From Halobacillus dabanensis (GTDB lineage: Bacteria; Bacillota; Bacilli; Bacillales; Halobacillaceae): a stretch of 32,125 bases of DNA. Location of the stretch: positions 1-32,125 of the forward strand of contig NZ_FOSB01000020.1 in NCBI RefSeq assembly GCF_900114165.1, written 5' to 3'. The translations under genes were made by a program, and so were the position numbers. The notes beneath the pieces were generated by a model. It did not search any database, had not been told where the DNA came from, and worked only from the letters and a program-made list of their open reading frames with translations. This document shows positions 16,731 to 24,442 of this stretch, piece by piece. Numbering within the stretch: position 1 is the first letter of the stretch; every line of letters begins with the position of its first letter.

Positions 16731-17918
16731 GTGAAAACCGAAGTCACGGACTTAGTATCCAGGTCCCAACAGTTATGGGGCCGTTTGGTGGAATGGAGAA
16801 GGGATTTCCATCGCTATCCTGAACTTAGTTTTCGAGAAAAGCGAACAAGTGAAAAAATCATCCGAAAGCTTGAATCATTGAAAGTTTTTGATGTTCATAA
16901 AAATGTTGGGGGATACGGTATTATAGCAACGGTTCGCCATGGGGAAGGACCGACGATTGGAATTCGGGCTGATATGGATGCACTACCAGTGATAGAGTCT
17001 TCTTCTGTGCCCTGGACTTCCTTGAATCCAGGTGTGATGCATGCATGTGGACATGATGCTCACATGTCAATCCTCCTTGGTGTTGCCCATCTATTAGCTG
17101 AAGATGTTACTAGCTGTCGAGTGAAAGGGACCGTGAAATTGATATTTCAGCCTGCAGAGGAAAGTTGCGATGAGTTGGGTGAAACAGGTGCGACTAAGAT
17201 GCTGAAGTCTGGGCATCTCGACGATTTAGATCATGTCCTAGCCCTCCATATGTGCCCATGGCGAAGAACTGGTGAACTACAGTGGAATGATGGGTTGAGC
17301 ATGGCGAACAATGATGAATTTCACCTCGAAATTCAAGGTAGCGGAGGTCATGCGGGCTACCCCCATCATGTAAATGATCCAGTTTGGATAGCGACTTATA
17401 TATTACAGTCGTTATATAGTTTAAATGGACGGAAGGTCGATCCTCTTGATATAGGAACCATAAGCGTTGGTCAAATCCACGCTGGGGATGCGACCAATGT
17501 CATTCCTGATTTGGTGGAGATCAAGGGTACGATGCGATCCTACAAAGAAGAGGTTAGAGAATTGCTTGTAAAAGAAATTCATCAGATTGCAAAGATTGTA
17601 ACAGCACTTGGAGGTGATTACACGCTTCAAATCAACCAAGGTGAGCCGGCTCTCCTTAATGATCCCAAAGTGAATGAAATCATTAAGGAAGCAGCTTCAG
17701 GTTTAAAATTTCATGAAGGTCCTTTCGGAATGGGAAGCGAAGACTTCAGTCATTTTACAAGACGGTTCCCAGGGGCGATGTTTTTTCTTGGATGTGGGTT
17801 AGATAAAGAAAAAAGCCTCCATCAGTCTGATTTTGATATCGATGAACGGTCCTTGCCACATGGTGTAAGAATCCTTTTGCACAGTGCTTATCTAATGATG
17901 GAGCGAGGAGGGAGATAA
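16731..17918 (+). CDS. doeB2: M20-family amidohydrolase, DoeB2-type N-acetyl-diaminobutyrate deacetylase
   Basis: 395-aa M20D metallo-amidohydrolase. GTG 16731 is used because a GAGGAGGGAGG site ends 4 bases upstream; the frame is open back to 16704 inside the previous gene. Metal-site motifs: GIRADMDALP near residue 80, HACGHDAH with His104, Cys106 and His108, and PAEES near residue 143. The dimerization-domain GSGGHAGYPH motif and the late GMGSEDFSHF motif follow. The canonical Halomonas DoeB and Ruegeria EutE deacetylases belong to the AstE/AspA fold, whereas this one is of the unrelated M20 type known as DoeB2. The proposed reaction is N-acetyl-2,4-diaminobutyrate to diaminobutyrate plus acetate. 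It overlaps hom by one base (TAATG). Confidence 0.82.
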   Translation: MKTEVTDLVSRSQQLWGRLVEWRRDFHRYPELSFREKRTSEKIIRKLESLKVFDVHKNVGGYGIIATVRHGEGPTIGIRADMDALPVIESSSVPWTSLNPGVMHACGHDAHMSILLGVAHLLAEDVTSCRVKGTVKLIFQPAEESCDELGETGATKMLKSGHLDDLDHVLALHMCPWRRTGELQWNDGLSMANNDEFHLEIQGSGGHAGYPHHVNDPVWIATYILQSLYSLNGRKVDPLDIGTISVGQIHAGDATNVIPDLVEIKGTMRSYKEEVRELLVKEIHQIAKIVTALGGDYTLQINQGEPALLNDPKVNEIIKEAASGLKFHEGPFGMGSEDFSHFTRRFPGAMFFLGCGLDKEKSLHQSDFDIDERSLPHGVRILLHSAYLMMERGGR

Positions 17919-18973
17919 TGAGTGTAAAGGTTGCATTGATTGGTTTTGGAGGTGTCGGTCAAGCTTTTGCAGAGATCATCCAGGATAAACAACAGGAATT
18001 GCTACGGGTACATGATTTAGAAGTGGAGATTGTAGCCGTTTCCGATGTAATGAAAGGTGCTGTATATCGAAGGGAAGGTTTGGATATCCCTCACCTTCTA
18101 CAATGTGTCAAACAGCTGGGAAGCGTAGAAGCATATTCCAAGCACAAAGATATCGTAAAAGGATGGAGCAGCCTGGAAACCATCGTTCAGTCAGAAGCAG
18201 ATGTAATTATAGAGGTCACTTATACGGATGTTAAAACAGGGGAGCCTGCTTTAACTCATTGCCACAAGGCTTTTGAAACAGGTAAAAGTGTTATTACAAC
18301 AAATAAAGGTCCTGTAGCACTGGCCTACACAGAACTATTAGAAAAAGCAAAAAAACGTGGAGTGTTCTTTGGTTTTGAAGGTACCGTTATGAGTGGAACA
18401 CCGGCTCTTAGACTTCCCCTTGAAACGCTCACCGGTAACAACATCAAGGAAATCAGGGGAATCCTGAATGGTACGACCAATTATATTCTTACCTCTATGG
18501 AGAATGGTATGGAATATCCGGAAGCTTTACAAAAGGCACAAACCCTGGGGTATGCAGAAGCGGATCCGACGAGTGATGTAGAAGGATATGATGTAAGATA
18601 CAAAACGGCGATTTTATCTAATCATGTATGGGGCATTCCGCTCACTTTTGATGATATTCCTTGTGAAGGTATTTCAAAGCTCACAGCTGAGGATATAGCG
18701 GAAGCGGAAAATAATGGTGAAAAGTGGAAATTGATTGCGCGGATTACTCAGAACGGTCCTGGTAATGTTTCAGCGAGTGTCAAACCTGAGCGGATCAAAG
18801 TAGATGATCTGTTAGCAGGCGTAAGTGGAGCAACTAATGCGATTGTTTATGAATGTGATTTATCGGGTCCAATTATGTTGACAGGGGCAGGAGCAGGCTT
18901 AAAGGAAACAGGGTTCTCACTATTGATCGATCTCATTCATTATCAGAAACAGAAGCAGCCTAGCAAAATCTGA
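17918..18973 (+). CDS. Homoserine dehydrogenase lacking an ACT domain, in ectoine operon
   Basis: 351-aa NAD(P)-dependent homoserine dehydrogenase. The nucleotide-binding motif is GFGGVG at residues 9-14; TTNKGPVA, the catalytic region GILNGTTNYIL, and YAEADPTSDVEGYD are clear. The Bacillus biosynthetic enzyme is about 430 aa with a C-terminal ACT domain for threonine feedback. This one stops before it, so it should be feedback-insensitive. It interconverts aspartate semialdehyde and homoserine, and aspartate semialdehyde is the intermediate of ectoine degradation that DoeC oxidises. Its start overlaps the doeB2 stop. Its role here could be a branch to homoserine, or use of homoserine made by the neighbouring gamma-family enzyme (both inference). 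Confidence 0.88.
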   Translation: MSVKVALIGFGGVGQAFAEIIQDKQQELLRVHDLEVEIVAVSDVMKGAVYRREGLDIPHLLQCVKQLGSVEAYSKHKDIVKGWSSLETIVQSEADVIIEVTYTDVKTGEPALTHCHKAFETGKSVITTNKGPVALAYTELLEKAKKRGVFFGFEGTVMSGTPALRLPLETLTGNNIKEIRGILNGTTNYILTSMENGMEYPEALQKAQTLGYAEADPTSDVEGYDVRYKTAILSNHVWGIPLTFDDIPCEGISKLTAEDIAEAENNGEKWKLIARITQNGPGNVSASVKPERIKVDDLLAGVSGATNAIVYECDLSGPIMLTGAGAGLKETGFSLLIDLIHYQKQKQPSKI

Positions 18974-18985
18974 GGAGGGAGCACT

Positions 18986-20425
18986 ATGCCCACAAAGGTG
19001 AACAGGCAAAAGATGTTAATCGGTGGAAAATGGGTGGCATGTGATCGGAACTTTGAAGTTTATAACCCTCAGGATGGAGAAATCATTGCCTACGTTCCTT
19101 CCGCTACAAAAGAAGATATGATAGAAGCAATAGGAATAGCTGACCGTACATTTCGTGAAAGATTTCCTCTACCTGTTCATGAAAGGATAGAAATATTAGA
19201 AAAAACAGCAGATTATATGACAGAGAACAGCGAAGATTTTGCTCATATTATCGCACTGGAAGGGAGCAAGACGATTACAGAAGCACGGTCTGAAGTGAAA
19301 CGTGCGATCCAGACGATAAAGATCAGTGCGGAAGAAGCCAGGCGATTAAAGGGGGAAACCATCAATTTTGATCAGAATGCAGGTAGTGAAAATAAAGTCG
19401 GCTTTTATCAGCGTTTTCCGGTAGGGGTGATTGGGGCCATTACCCCATTTAATGATCCACTGAATCTTGTAGCACATAAGATCGGTCCTGCTATCGCATC
19501 TGGGAATGCCATTGTGCTCAAACCTGCTTCTGCTACTCCCATAAGCGCATTGAAGTTGGCGGAAGCGTTTGTAGAAGCAGGGTTACCACAAGGATATCTT
19601 TCTGTTTTAACAGGTTCAGGGAAGGAGATTGGTGACACCCTGATCACTCATCCATCAATCAAAATGGTTACCTTTACCGGGGGAGCAGAAGCTGGCGAAA
19701 GGATTACTCAGCGAGTGGGAACGAAAAAAGTGAGCATGGAGCTTGGATCAAATTCTCCGGTCATCGTCCTGGCGGATGCCGACTTGCCTAAAGCCGTTCA
19801 TTCCTGTTGCTCAGGCGCTTTCTCTGCAGCAGGGCAAAATTGCATTGGTGTGCAAAGAATATACGTCGAAAAATCAGTATACCCACAGTTCCTGGATGCA
19901 TTGATTGAAGCTACCGCATTATTGAGAACTGGTGACAAAATGGAACAAAGAACAGACATGGGTCCGATGATCAACGAAAAAGAAGCAGAAAGAGTAGCTG
20001 GTTGGGTAGAAGAAGCCGTCATTGCTGGGGCGAAGGTTGAAATCGGTGGCATTCGTGAAGGGGCTTTTTATTACCCTACAGTCATGACGAACGTGCCTGT
20101 TACAGCCAAAATTGCAAAAGAGGAAATTTTCGGTCCTATAGTCATCGTTCAACCCGTACAAGATCTGGACGAAGCGATTGAAAGATCAAACGATGTGGAC
20201 TATGGATTGCAAGCTGGTATTTTTACAAATGATATTAATAAGGCTTTCAAAGCTATAGGTAAAATGGATGTGGGTGGAATCATGATTAATGATAGCAGTG
20301 ACTATCGAATCGATGAAATGCCTTTCGGAGGGACGAAGGGATCTGGTATAGGCCGTGAAGGAGTGAGATTCAGTATGGAGTCCATGACAGAACAGAAAGT
20401 CGTTTGCTTTAATTTAGACAGTTGA
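18986..20425 (+). CDS. doeC: Aldehyde dehydrogenase, probable aspartate-semialdehyde dehydrogenase DoeC
   Basis: 479-aa NAD(P)-dependent aldehyde dehydrogenase. The catalytic Cys286 is in AAGQNCIGVQRIY and the general base Glu252 is in SMELGSNSP. The cofactor motif TFTGGAEAGERI and the C-terminal motif EEIFGPIVIVQP are present. ATG 18986 has GAGGAGGG 7 bases upstream. As the last gene of the doeA operon it is best assigned as DoeC, which oxidises aspartate semialdehyde to aspartate, the final step of ectoine degradation. Substrate assignment rests on context; the family also includes succinate-semialdehyde and other aldehyde dehydrogenases. Confidence 0.83.
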   Translation: MPTKVNRQKMLIGGKWVACDRNFEVYNPQDGEIIAYVPSATKEDMIEAIGIADRTFRERFPLPVHERIEILEKTADYMTENSEDFAHIIALEGSKTITEARSEVKRAIQTIKISAEEARRLKGETINFDQNAGSENKVGFYQRFPVGVIGAITPFNDPLNLVAHKIGPAIASGNAIVLKPASATPISALKLAEAFVEAGLPQGYLSVLTGSGKEIGDTLITHPSIKMVTFTGGAEAGERITQRVGTKKVSMELGSNSPVIVLADADLPKAVHSCCSGAFSAAGQNCIGVQRIYVEKSVYPQFLDALIEATALLRTGDKMEQRTDMGPMINEKEAERVAGWVEEAVIAGAKVEIGGIREGAFYYPTVMTNVPVTAKIAKEEIFGPIVIVQPVQDLDEAIERSNDVDYGLQAGIFTNDINKAFKAIGKMDVGGIMINDSSDYRIDEMPFGGTKGSGIGREGVRFSMESMTEQKVVCFNLDS

Positions 20426-20465
20426 AAACGGAAAAGGCGCTGCTAATGGCGCCTTTTCCGTTTTC
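20424..20465 (+). terminator. Terminator of the doeA-doeC operon
   Basis: A perfect 17-bp stem, GAAAACGGAAAAGGCGC (20424-20440) with GCGCCTTTTCCGTTTTC (20449-20465), with a short loop. The A/T-rich stem base supplies the U tract. It overlaps the doeC stop codon. Confidence 0.88.
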
Positions 20466-20555
20466 GAGAGAAATGAACTTCCGTGATTGTGACTTTTCTC
20501 TCATTGTTTGTATTGGCATAACGAAGGGAATGGATTTAAAAAGGAGGTCATAAGA

Positions 20556-20762
20556 GTGGCGCAGTATTTTGTGAACCAAAACCAGCAGGTGGAAGGTCAA
20601 CATGAAATACATGTAGAAGGCTGTGAATTCCTACCGTTTGAAAAGAACTTGTTAGAATTAGGTGGCCATACAGACTGCTCCAGTGCTATCGGCGTCGCGA
20701 GAAGTACTTTTGAGGAAGTGAATGGATGTAAGCATTGTTGTCCCGATTGTCATACAACCTAA
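20556..20762 (+). CDS. Small Cys-rich conserved hypothetical protein
   Basis: 68-aa protein starting at GTG 20556, 8 bases after a perfect AAGGAGG. The frame extends to an ATG at 20508 but without a ribosome binding site. It carries five cysteines in the pattern GCEFLP, TDCSSA, GCKHCCPDCHT; the last cluster (C-x2-CC-x2-C) looks like a metal-binding or redox knuckle. I recognise the layout from a widespread family of 60-70-aa proteins of the type EGCxxLP ... CCxxCHT, whose function is not known to me. There is no signal peptide or membrane segment. The gene is monocistronic, bounded by terminators on both sides. Confidence 0.8.
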   Translation: MAQYFVNQNQQVEGQHEIHVEGCEFLPFEKNLLELGGHTDCSSAIGVARSTFEEVNGCKHCCPDCHTT

Positions 20763-20806
20763 AAAAAGCCCGTTATGGTAGAGATCATCCATAACGGGCT
20801 TTTTTC
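20762..20806 (+). terminator. Terminator of the 68-aa Cys-rich gene
   Basis: AAAAAAGCCCGTTATGG (20762-20778) pairs perfectly with CCATAACGGGCTTTTTT (20789-20805). It is a strong, bidirectional-looking intrinsic terminator beginning in the stop codon. Confidence 0.92.
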
Positions 20807-20835
20807 TTCCTAAACACCCTATTCCATAAGGCTCA

Positions 20836-21016
20836 GTTTCGAGATGTTTCCGTGGTTCGTTGCCTTGTTGGGCGTCAGGGGTGGTTGGGAAGCTACTCGC
20901 TTTCCTGTGGGGGAGCACCGAGCTTCCTCGGACTGCGTCCTGCGGGATCTCGCCCATCCACTTCCACAAAAGTCTCGAATTCGTGTCTTCCAGAATACTG
21001 CCAGTTAATTGAATAA
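20836..21016 (+). repeat. Bacillaceae-type intergenic repeat, copy C
   Basis: Inverted copy of the element at 248-491. Positions 20886-20915 are exactly the reverse complement of 385-414 over 30 bases, and the flanks (ACATCTCGAAA, GGCAACGAACC in inverse) also match. The right end, CTTCCAGAATACTGCCAGTTA then ATTGAAT, resembles the right end of copy B in direct orientation. It fills the gap between the Cys-rich gene and the CAP lipoprotein gene. Confidence 0.72.
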
Positions 21017-21107
21017 GGACTAACATTAATGGAACTTCTTCTCAGGGATATTGTGTCCCGTCATGCAAATAGTAAACGTGAAGATATTCCTGAGGAGGAT
21101 GCAAGAG

Positions 21108-21887
21108 ATGAAGAAAAATTTGTTTCTTTTAATCGCAGCGATCATGATGATTGCCATGTTGGCTGCTTGTAATACAACAGAAGAGCGAGCAAGAGAAAGT
21201 CAGCGCAACAATTTGAACGAAGTCAGTTTCGGTCCAGAAGACCAGGGAATCCAAAAGGATCAACAGGTTCAGGATCCTGGAGCACAGGGGCAGAACCGTT
21301 TTGATGCTAACATCCCGTATGAAGGCATGACTCCTAATGGTGGCAATGGCCAAGGAGGACCTTATTTCTTTGATTTTGATGGTCGTTATCAGCCAGGAGA
21401 ACAAAAGCAAGATCCAGGCCAAGGCCAGGAACGAGATCGTAACCGGGACCGTGACCAGGCTCAACAACCTGAAACACAAGAAAATGATGGTCAGCAAAAT
21501 GAAGCAGCGAGTGGGGATTTCCAACAACAAGTCATTGATTTGACTAACGAAGCTCGTGAGAAAAATGGTTTGAAACCATTGAAAAACAGTAATGACGTTG
21601 AGGAAGTAGCGCAAGTTAAATCAGAAGATATGTCGCAGAACGACTATTTTTCCCATACTTCACCGACATATGGAAGTCCATTTGACATGCTGAAGGAATT
21701 CGGAGTGGATTATTCTACAGCTGCTGAAAATATCGCAGCTGGGCAACAGTCTCCAGAATCCGTTGTCGATGGCTGGTTGAACAGCTCCGGTCACCGGAAA
21801 AATATTATGAATAAAAACATTACACATATTGGTGTAGGGTATGCGAAAGACGGAAACTATTGGGTTCAAATGTTTATTGCAAAATAA
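21108..21887 (+). CDS. CAP/SCP-domain lipoprotein (YkwD-like)
   Basis: 259-aa secreted lipoprotein. The signal sequence ends with the lipobox MLAAC, Cys21. Residues about 40-150 are a low-complexity linker rich in Gln, Asp, Gly, Arg and Pro. The C-terminal 120 residues form a CAP domain (CRISP/PR-1 family): VIDLTNEAREKNGLKPL, DYFSHTSP, TAAENIAAG, SVVDGWLNSSGHRKNIM and HIGVGYA. The two histidines in SHTSP and SGHRKN are the usual CAP-site residues. ATG 21108 is chosen for the MKK start and the GAGGAGG site. Bacillus relatives are spore or cell-envelope proteins of unclear activity. Confidence 0.88.
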   Translation: MKKNLFLLIAAIMMIAMLAACNTTEERARESQRNNLNEVSFGPEDQGIQKDQQVQDPGAQGQNRFDANIPYEGMTPNGGNGQGGPYFFDFDGRYQPGEQKQDPGQGQERDRNRDRDQAQQPETQENDGQQNEAASGDFQQQVIDLTNEAREKNGLKPLKNSNDVEEVAQVKSEDMSQNDYFSHTSPTYGSPFDMLKEFGVDYSTAAENIAAGQQSPESVVDGWLNSSGHRKNIMNKNITHIGVGYAKDGNYWVQMFIAK

Positions 21888-21895
21888 TAATGACA

Positions 21896-21921
21896 TGACG
21901 CTTGGTTAAAACTAAGCGTCA
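21896..21921 (+). terminator. Weak hairpin after the CAP lipoprotein gene
   Basis: TGACGCTTGGTT pairs with AACTAAGCGTCA (21910-21921), a near-perfect stem, but no U tract follows. It could be a weak terminator or a processing or stability hairpin. Confidence 0.4.
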
Positions 21922-21988
21922 GGATTACATACTCGCTCTCTACAAATTGGGTGAAAAGAATAAATTATCGAAGTAAGGGACGAGAAAG

Positions 21989-22684
21989 ATGAAGAAGATA
22001 TGGCTTTTAATGTTGATTATTATGTTAATTATTCCCCCAATCCAGGTTTTTGGATTTAATGAGAAAAGGCTGGTTGCGATTGGTGACTCGATTCCTTATG
22101 GATACAACTTGACGGAAGAAAATAAAAAACCGCCAAAAGAAGCTTTTCCCTATTTGATTGGGAGTGAAAAGGATATGGAAGTGACCAATCTAAGCATTCC
22201 AGGCCTTACTTCTGCAGAACTGTATAAGGCTGTTAAGTATAACAAATTATTCAGAGAAAGTTTGAAAAACTCCGATTATGTCATTGTATATATTGGAGGA
22301 AATGATTTATTGAATATTGTTAAGAAAAATGGAGGACTGGATGGGTTGAAATTGGAAGATGCTGCTCCTGTAATTAGAGACCTTATTTATAATGTTTATT
22401 CGACAATACTTGAAATTGATGAATTAACAGATGGCAAAATACTTGTATACAACATTTATAACCCATATCCAGCAGCAGGAGACCAGTTGAGTACACCCTT
22501 ATCTTATATCAATAAACAGTACGCTTCTTTAATACAACTGCTAAAACATTTTGCATCGGTGTCCCTGATAAATGCTTACAAGGCTTATAACGGACATCCG
22601 GAATATATTCTTGAAGGAGACGTTCACCCAACGATAAAAGGACAGAAGGTTCTTGCTGAGATTTCTTTAAAACATATCAAATGA
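21989..22684 (+). CDS. Secreted SGNH/GDSL-family esterase/lipase
   Basis: 231-aa exported hydrolase. An N-terminal signal or anchor (residues 3-22, very hydrophobic) precedes block I VAIGDSIPYGYNL, with nucleophile Ser34. Block III is VYIGGNDLL (Asn oxyanion residue), and block V is GDVHPTIKGQ with Asp211 and His213. Its Bacillus relatives (YpmR-like) are extracytoplasmic and of unknown substrate, perhaps acylated lipids or polymers. The ATG at 21989 has AAGGGA upstream. It appears monocistronic, following the CAP lipoprotein and preceding an oxidoreductase with its own promoter. Confidence 0.85.
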   Translation: MKKIWLLMLIIMLIIPPIQVFGFNEKRLVAIGDSIPYGYNLTEENKKPPKEAFPYLIGSEKDMEVTNLSIPGLTSAELYKAVKYNKLFRESLKNSDYVIVYIGGNDLLNIVKKNGGLDGLKLEDAAPVIRDLIYNVYSTILEIDELTDGKILVYNIYNPYPAAGDQLSTPLSYINKQYASLIQLLKHFASVSLINAYKAYNGHPEYILEGDVHPTIKGQKVLAEISLKHIK

Positions 22685-22702
22685 ATAGTAGCTTTTCTGT
22701 GG

Positions 22703-22729
22703 TTGTTTCTTCCATCTTTCATGTATAAT
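22703..22729 (+). promoter_or_regulatory. Probable sigma-A promoter of the Gfo/Idh/MocA gene
   Basis: A perfect -10 TATAAT at 22724-22729 is preceded by TTGTTT at 22703, with a short 15-bp spacer, so the -35 is weak. It is placed 29 bases before the chosen start codon, which argues against the earlier in-frame start at 22728. Confidence 0.5.
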
Positions 22730-22757
22730 GGGTGTAAAGTTAGGGAGGTTTGTGAAT

Positions 22758-23744
22758 ATGGTTAGATTCGGAGTTATCGGGACGAACACGATTACGGAAA
22801 AGTTTATCGAAGCAGGAAAGCAACACTCCAGTTTCGAATTACAAGCTGTTTACTCCAGAAAAGCGGAACGAGCTGCTACATTCGCGGCAACCCATGGTGC
22901 GAATAAAACGTTTACAGATCTAGATGAAATGGCATGCAGTAATGATATTGATGCTGTTTATATAGCAAGTCCAAATGCTTTTCACGCGGAACAGGCAATT
23001 GCGATTATGAGAAAAGGAAAACATATCCTTTGTGAAAAACCAATGGCGTCTAACCAGCAGGAAATTGCTTCTATGATTGAAGTGGCTAAGGATGAAGGTG
23101 TTGTTTTGATGGAAGCTGTCAAATCCACCTTGATGCCTGGCTTCTTGAGGGTTCAGCAACATTTACATAAAATCGGAACCGTTAGGCGTTATTTCGGGAA
23201 CTTCTGTAAATATTCCTCCCGTTACGATGCTTATAAGCGGGGAGATGTATTGAATGCTTTTAAGCCTTCGCTTTCTAATGGGTCTTTAATGGATCTCGGG
23301 ATTTATGGTATCCATCCGATGGTGGTCCTGTTTGGTCCACCGAATAAGATTCAAGCGAATGCTGTTTTTTTAGAATCAGGTGTTGATGGAGAAGGAAGTG
23401 TGATCGCTGAATATGAGGGAATGGAAGGTGTGATCATGCACTCGAAAATCATTGATTCTCATGCACCATCAGAAATCCAGGGAGAAAAAGGCACCATCAT
23501 TATTCCGGATATTTCTGAACCTAAGGATATCACGATTTCTTATAGAGGCGGTACAGTAGAAGAACTGAGGGTAGATGATCATTTTTCACCAATGTATTAT
23601 GAGGTGGAAGAGTTTATCAAGTTGGTGGGACAAGAAGAAAATGTGTCGCAAAATAACTCCTTGCAGAATACTTTGTTGACCGCAAAAGTCATGGAAGAAG
23701 CACGTCAACAAATCGGGTTGGTTTATCCAGCTGACCGAAAGTAA
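22758..23744 (+). CDS. Gfo/Idh/MocA-family NAD(P)-dependent oxidoreductase
   Basis: 328-aa oxidoreductase. The Rossmann start FGVIGTNTITEKFIEAG has the usual GxGxxx motif altered to GTNTIT. ASPNAFHAEQ and the catalytic-lysine motif ILCEKPMASN follow, then the alpha/beta substrate domain with MDLGIYGIHP. ATG 22758 is preceded by AGGGAGG, whereas the in-frame position 22728 overlaps the promoter -10. Members oxidise or reduce sugars, inositols or related compounds; the substrate cannot be read from the sequence. It ends at a strong terminator at 23763. Confidence 0.85.
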   Translation: MVRFGVIGTNTITEKFIEAGKQHSSFELQAVYSRKAERAATFAATHGANKTFTDLDEMACSNDIDAVYIASPNAFHAEQAIAIMRKGKHILCEKPMASNQQEIASMIEVAKDEGVVLMEAVKSTLMPGFLRVQQHLHKIGTVRRYFGNFCKYSSRYDAYKRGDVLNAFKPSLSNGSLMDLGIYGIHPMVVLFGPPNKIQANAVFLESGVDGEGSVIAEYEGMEGVIMHSKIIDSHAPSEIQGEKGTIIIPDISEPKDITISYRGGTVEELRVDDHFSPMYYEVEEFIKLVGQEENVSQNNSLQNTLLTAKVMEEARQQIGLVYPADRK

Positions 23745-23762
23745 AGAGTAGTAGGCTCCCGC

Positions 23763-23794
23763 AGAAGAGGCACTTATGAGTAAGTGCCTCTTCT
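23763..23794. terminator. Terminator after the Gfo/Idh/MocA gene
   Basis: AGAAGAGGCACTTA (23763-23776) pairs perfectly with TAAGTGCCTCTTCT (23781-23794) around a 4-base loop, with a short T-containing tail. The convergent HxlR gene ends 81 bases beyond. Confidence 0.75.
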
Positions 23795-23874
23795 TGGTCT
23801 TAGAAGTTATACCTTGCTTTGGCTAAATGTGCTTTTCCGGCTCAATCGTCTGTATCTTCAAGACTTTTAGTTCA

Positions 23875-24228
23875 TTATTCGTCAACTACTTCTTTCAAGT
23901 TTTCTCTTGTATTTATTCGGCTTTTATGATGAATACCCCAGTTGTTCATAGTCTCCAAAAAGGCTGCGGTCGTTTTACCATAAGGGGTGATTCTATATTC
24001 TACCCGAGGCGGGACCGTTTCGTAATCAATCCGTTCCACAAGCCCGTCATTTATAAGTTTTTTGAGCTCACGAGCAAGGATGCGGGAAGAGATATTGCCG
24101 TCTAGGGAGCGGCGCAATTCATTGAAGCGTAGTTGTTTTGCATGGATTAACTTCCAAAGGATCAATCCTTTCCACTTGCCGCACACCACTTCAAGGGTTA
24201 CATCGATGCCTATATCGGCTTCTTTCAT
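23875..24228 (-). CDS. HxlR-family winged-helix regulator
   Basis: 117-aa regulator with the HxlR signature: Cys16 followed by GKWKGLILWKL, then RFNELRRSLDGNISSRILARELKKL as the recognition region and VPPRVEYRITPYGK as the wing. The single N-terminal Cys is typical of redox- or electrophile-sensing HxlR proteins such as HypR. An AGAGGTG/GAGG site precedes ATG 24228. It lies 17 bp downstream of the 65-aa ORF on the same strand, and both diverge from the ABC exporter operon, making it a candidate regulator of that operon (inference). Confidence 0.9.
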   Translation of the reverse strand: MKEADIGIDVTLEVVCGKWKGLILWKLIHAKQLRFNELRRSLDGNISSRILARELKKLINDGLVERIDYETVPPRVEYRITPYGKTTAAFLETMNNWGIHHKSRINTRENLKEVVDE

Positions 24229-24244
24229 CCTCGTTCACCTCTGA

Positions 24245-24442
24245 TTATTTTTTTGTCGTTTGATTCTGTTTTTGCATAGCTTTATCATAGCCCTCCATAA
24301 TTCCTTGGGCATATACTTTGTTTAAGACCGTCATCGTTTGTGGAATGATTTGGTCCTGCTCTTCATGAGAGGTCTGATTCAACATTTCTACGAGTTCAAG
24401 CAATTCTTCGGTCACTGGGAAAATCGGTTTAATGTTATCCAT
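24245..24442 (-). CDS. Small hypothetical protein upstream of hxlR
   Basis: 65-aa acidic, mostly helical protein starting at ATG 24442, with AGGAAGGTGAT upstream. There is no cysteine, signal or membrane segment. I do not recognise the family. The close spacing to the HxlR gene (16 bases between stop and start) suggests co-transcription from a promoter in the 24443-24786 region. Low similarity to anything I know keeps the function open. Confidence 0.65.
   Translation of the reverse strand: MDNIKPIFPVTEELLELVEMLNQTSHEEQDQIIPQTMTVLNKVYAQGIMEGYDKAMQKQNQTTKK

Noticed and set aside
21896-21915. TTGGTTAA as a PucR site
   Set aside because: It lies in a hairpin downstream of the CAP lipoprotein gene, far from the regulated genes, and lacks the rest of the consensus.
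23827-24105. Plus-strand open frame opposite the HxlR gene
   Set aside because: Antisense shadow of a well-supported HxlR coding sequence.
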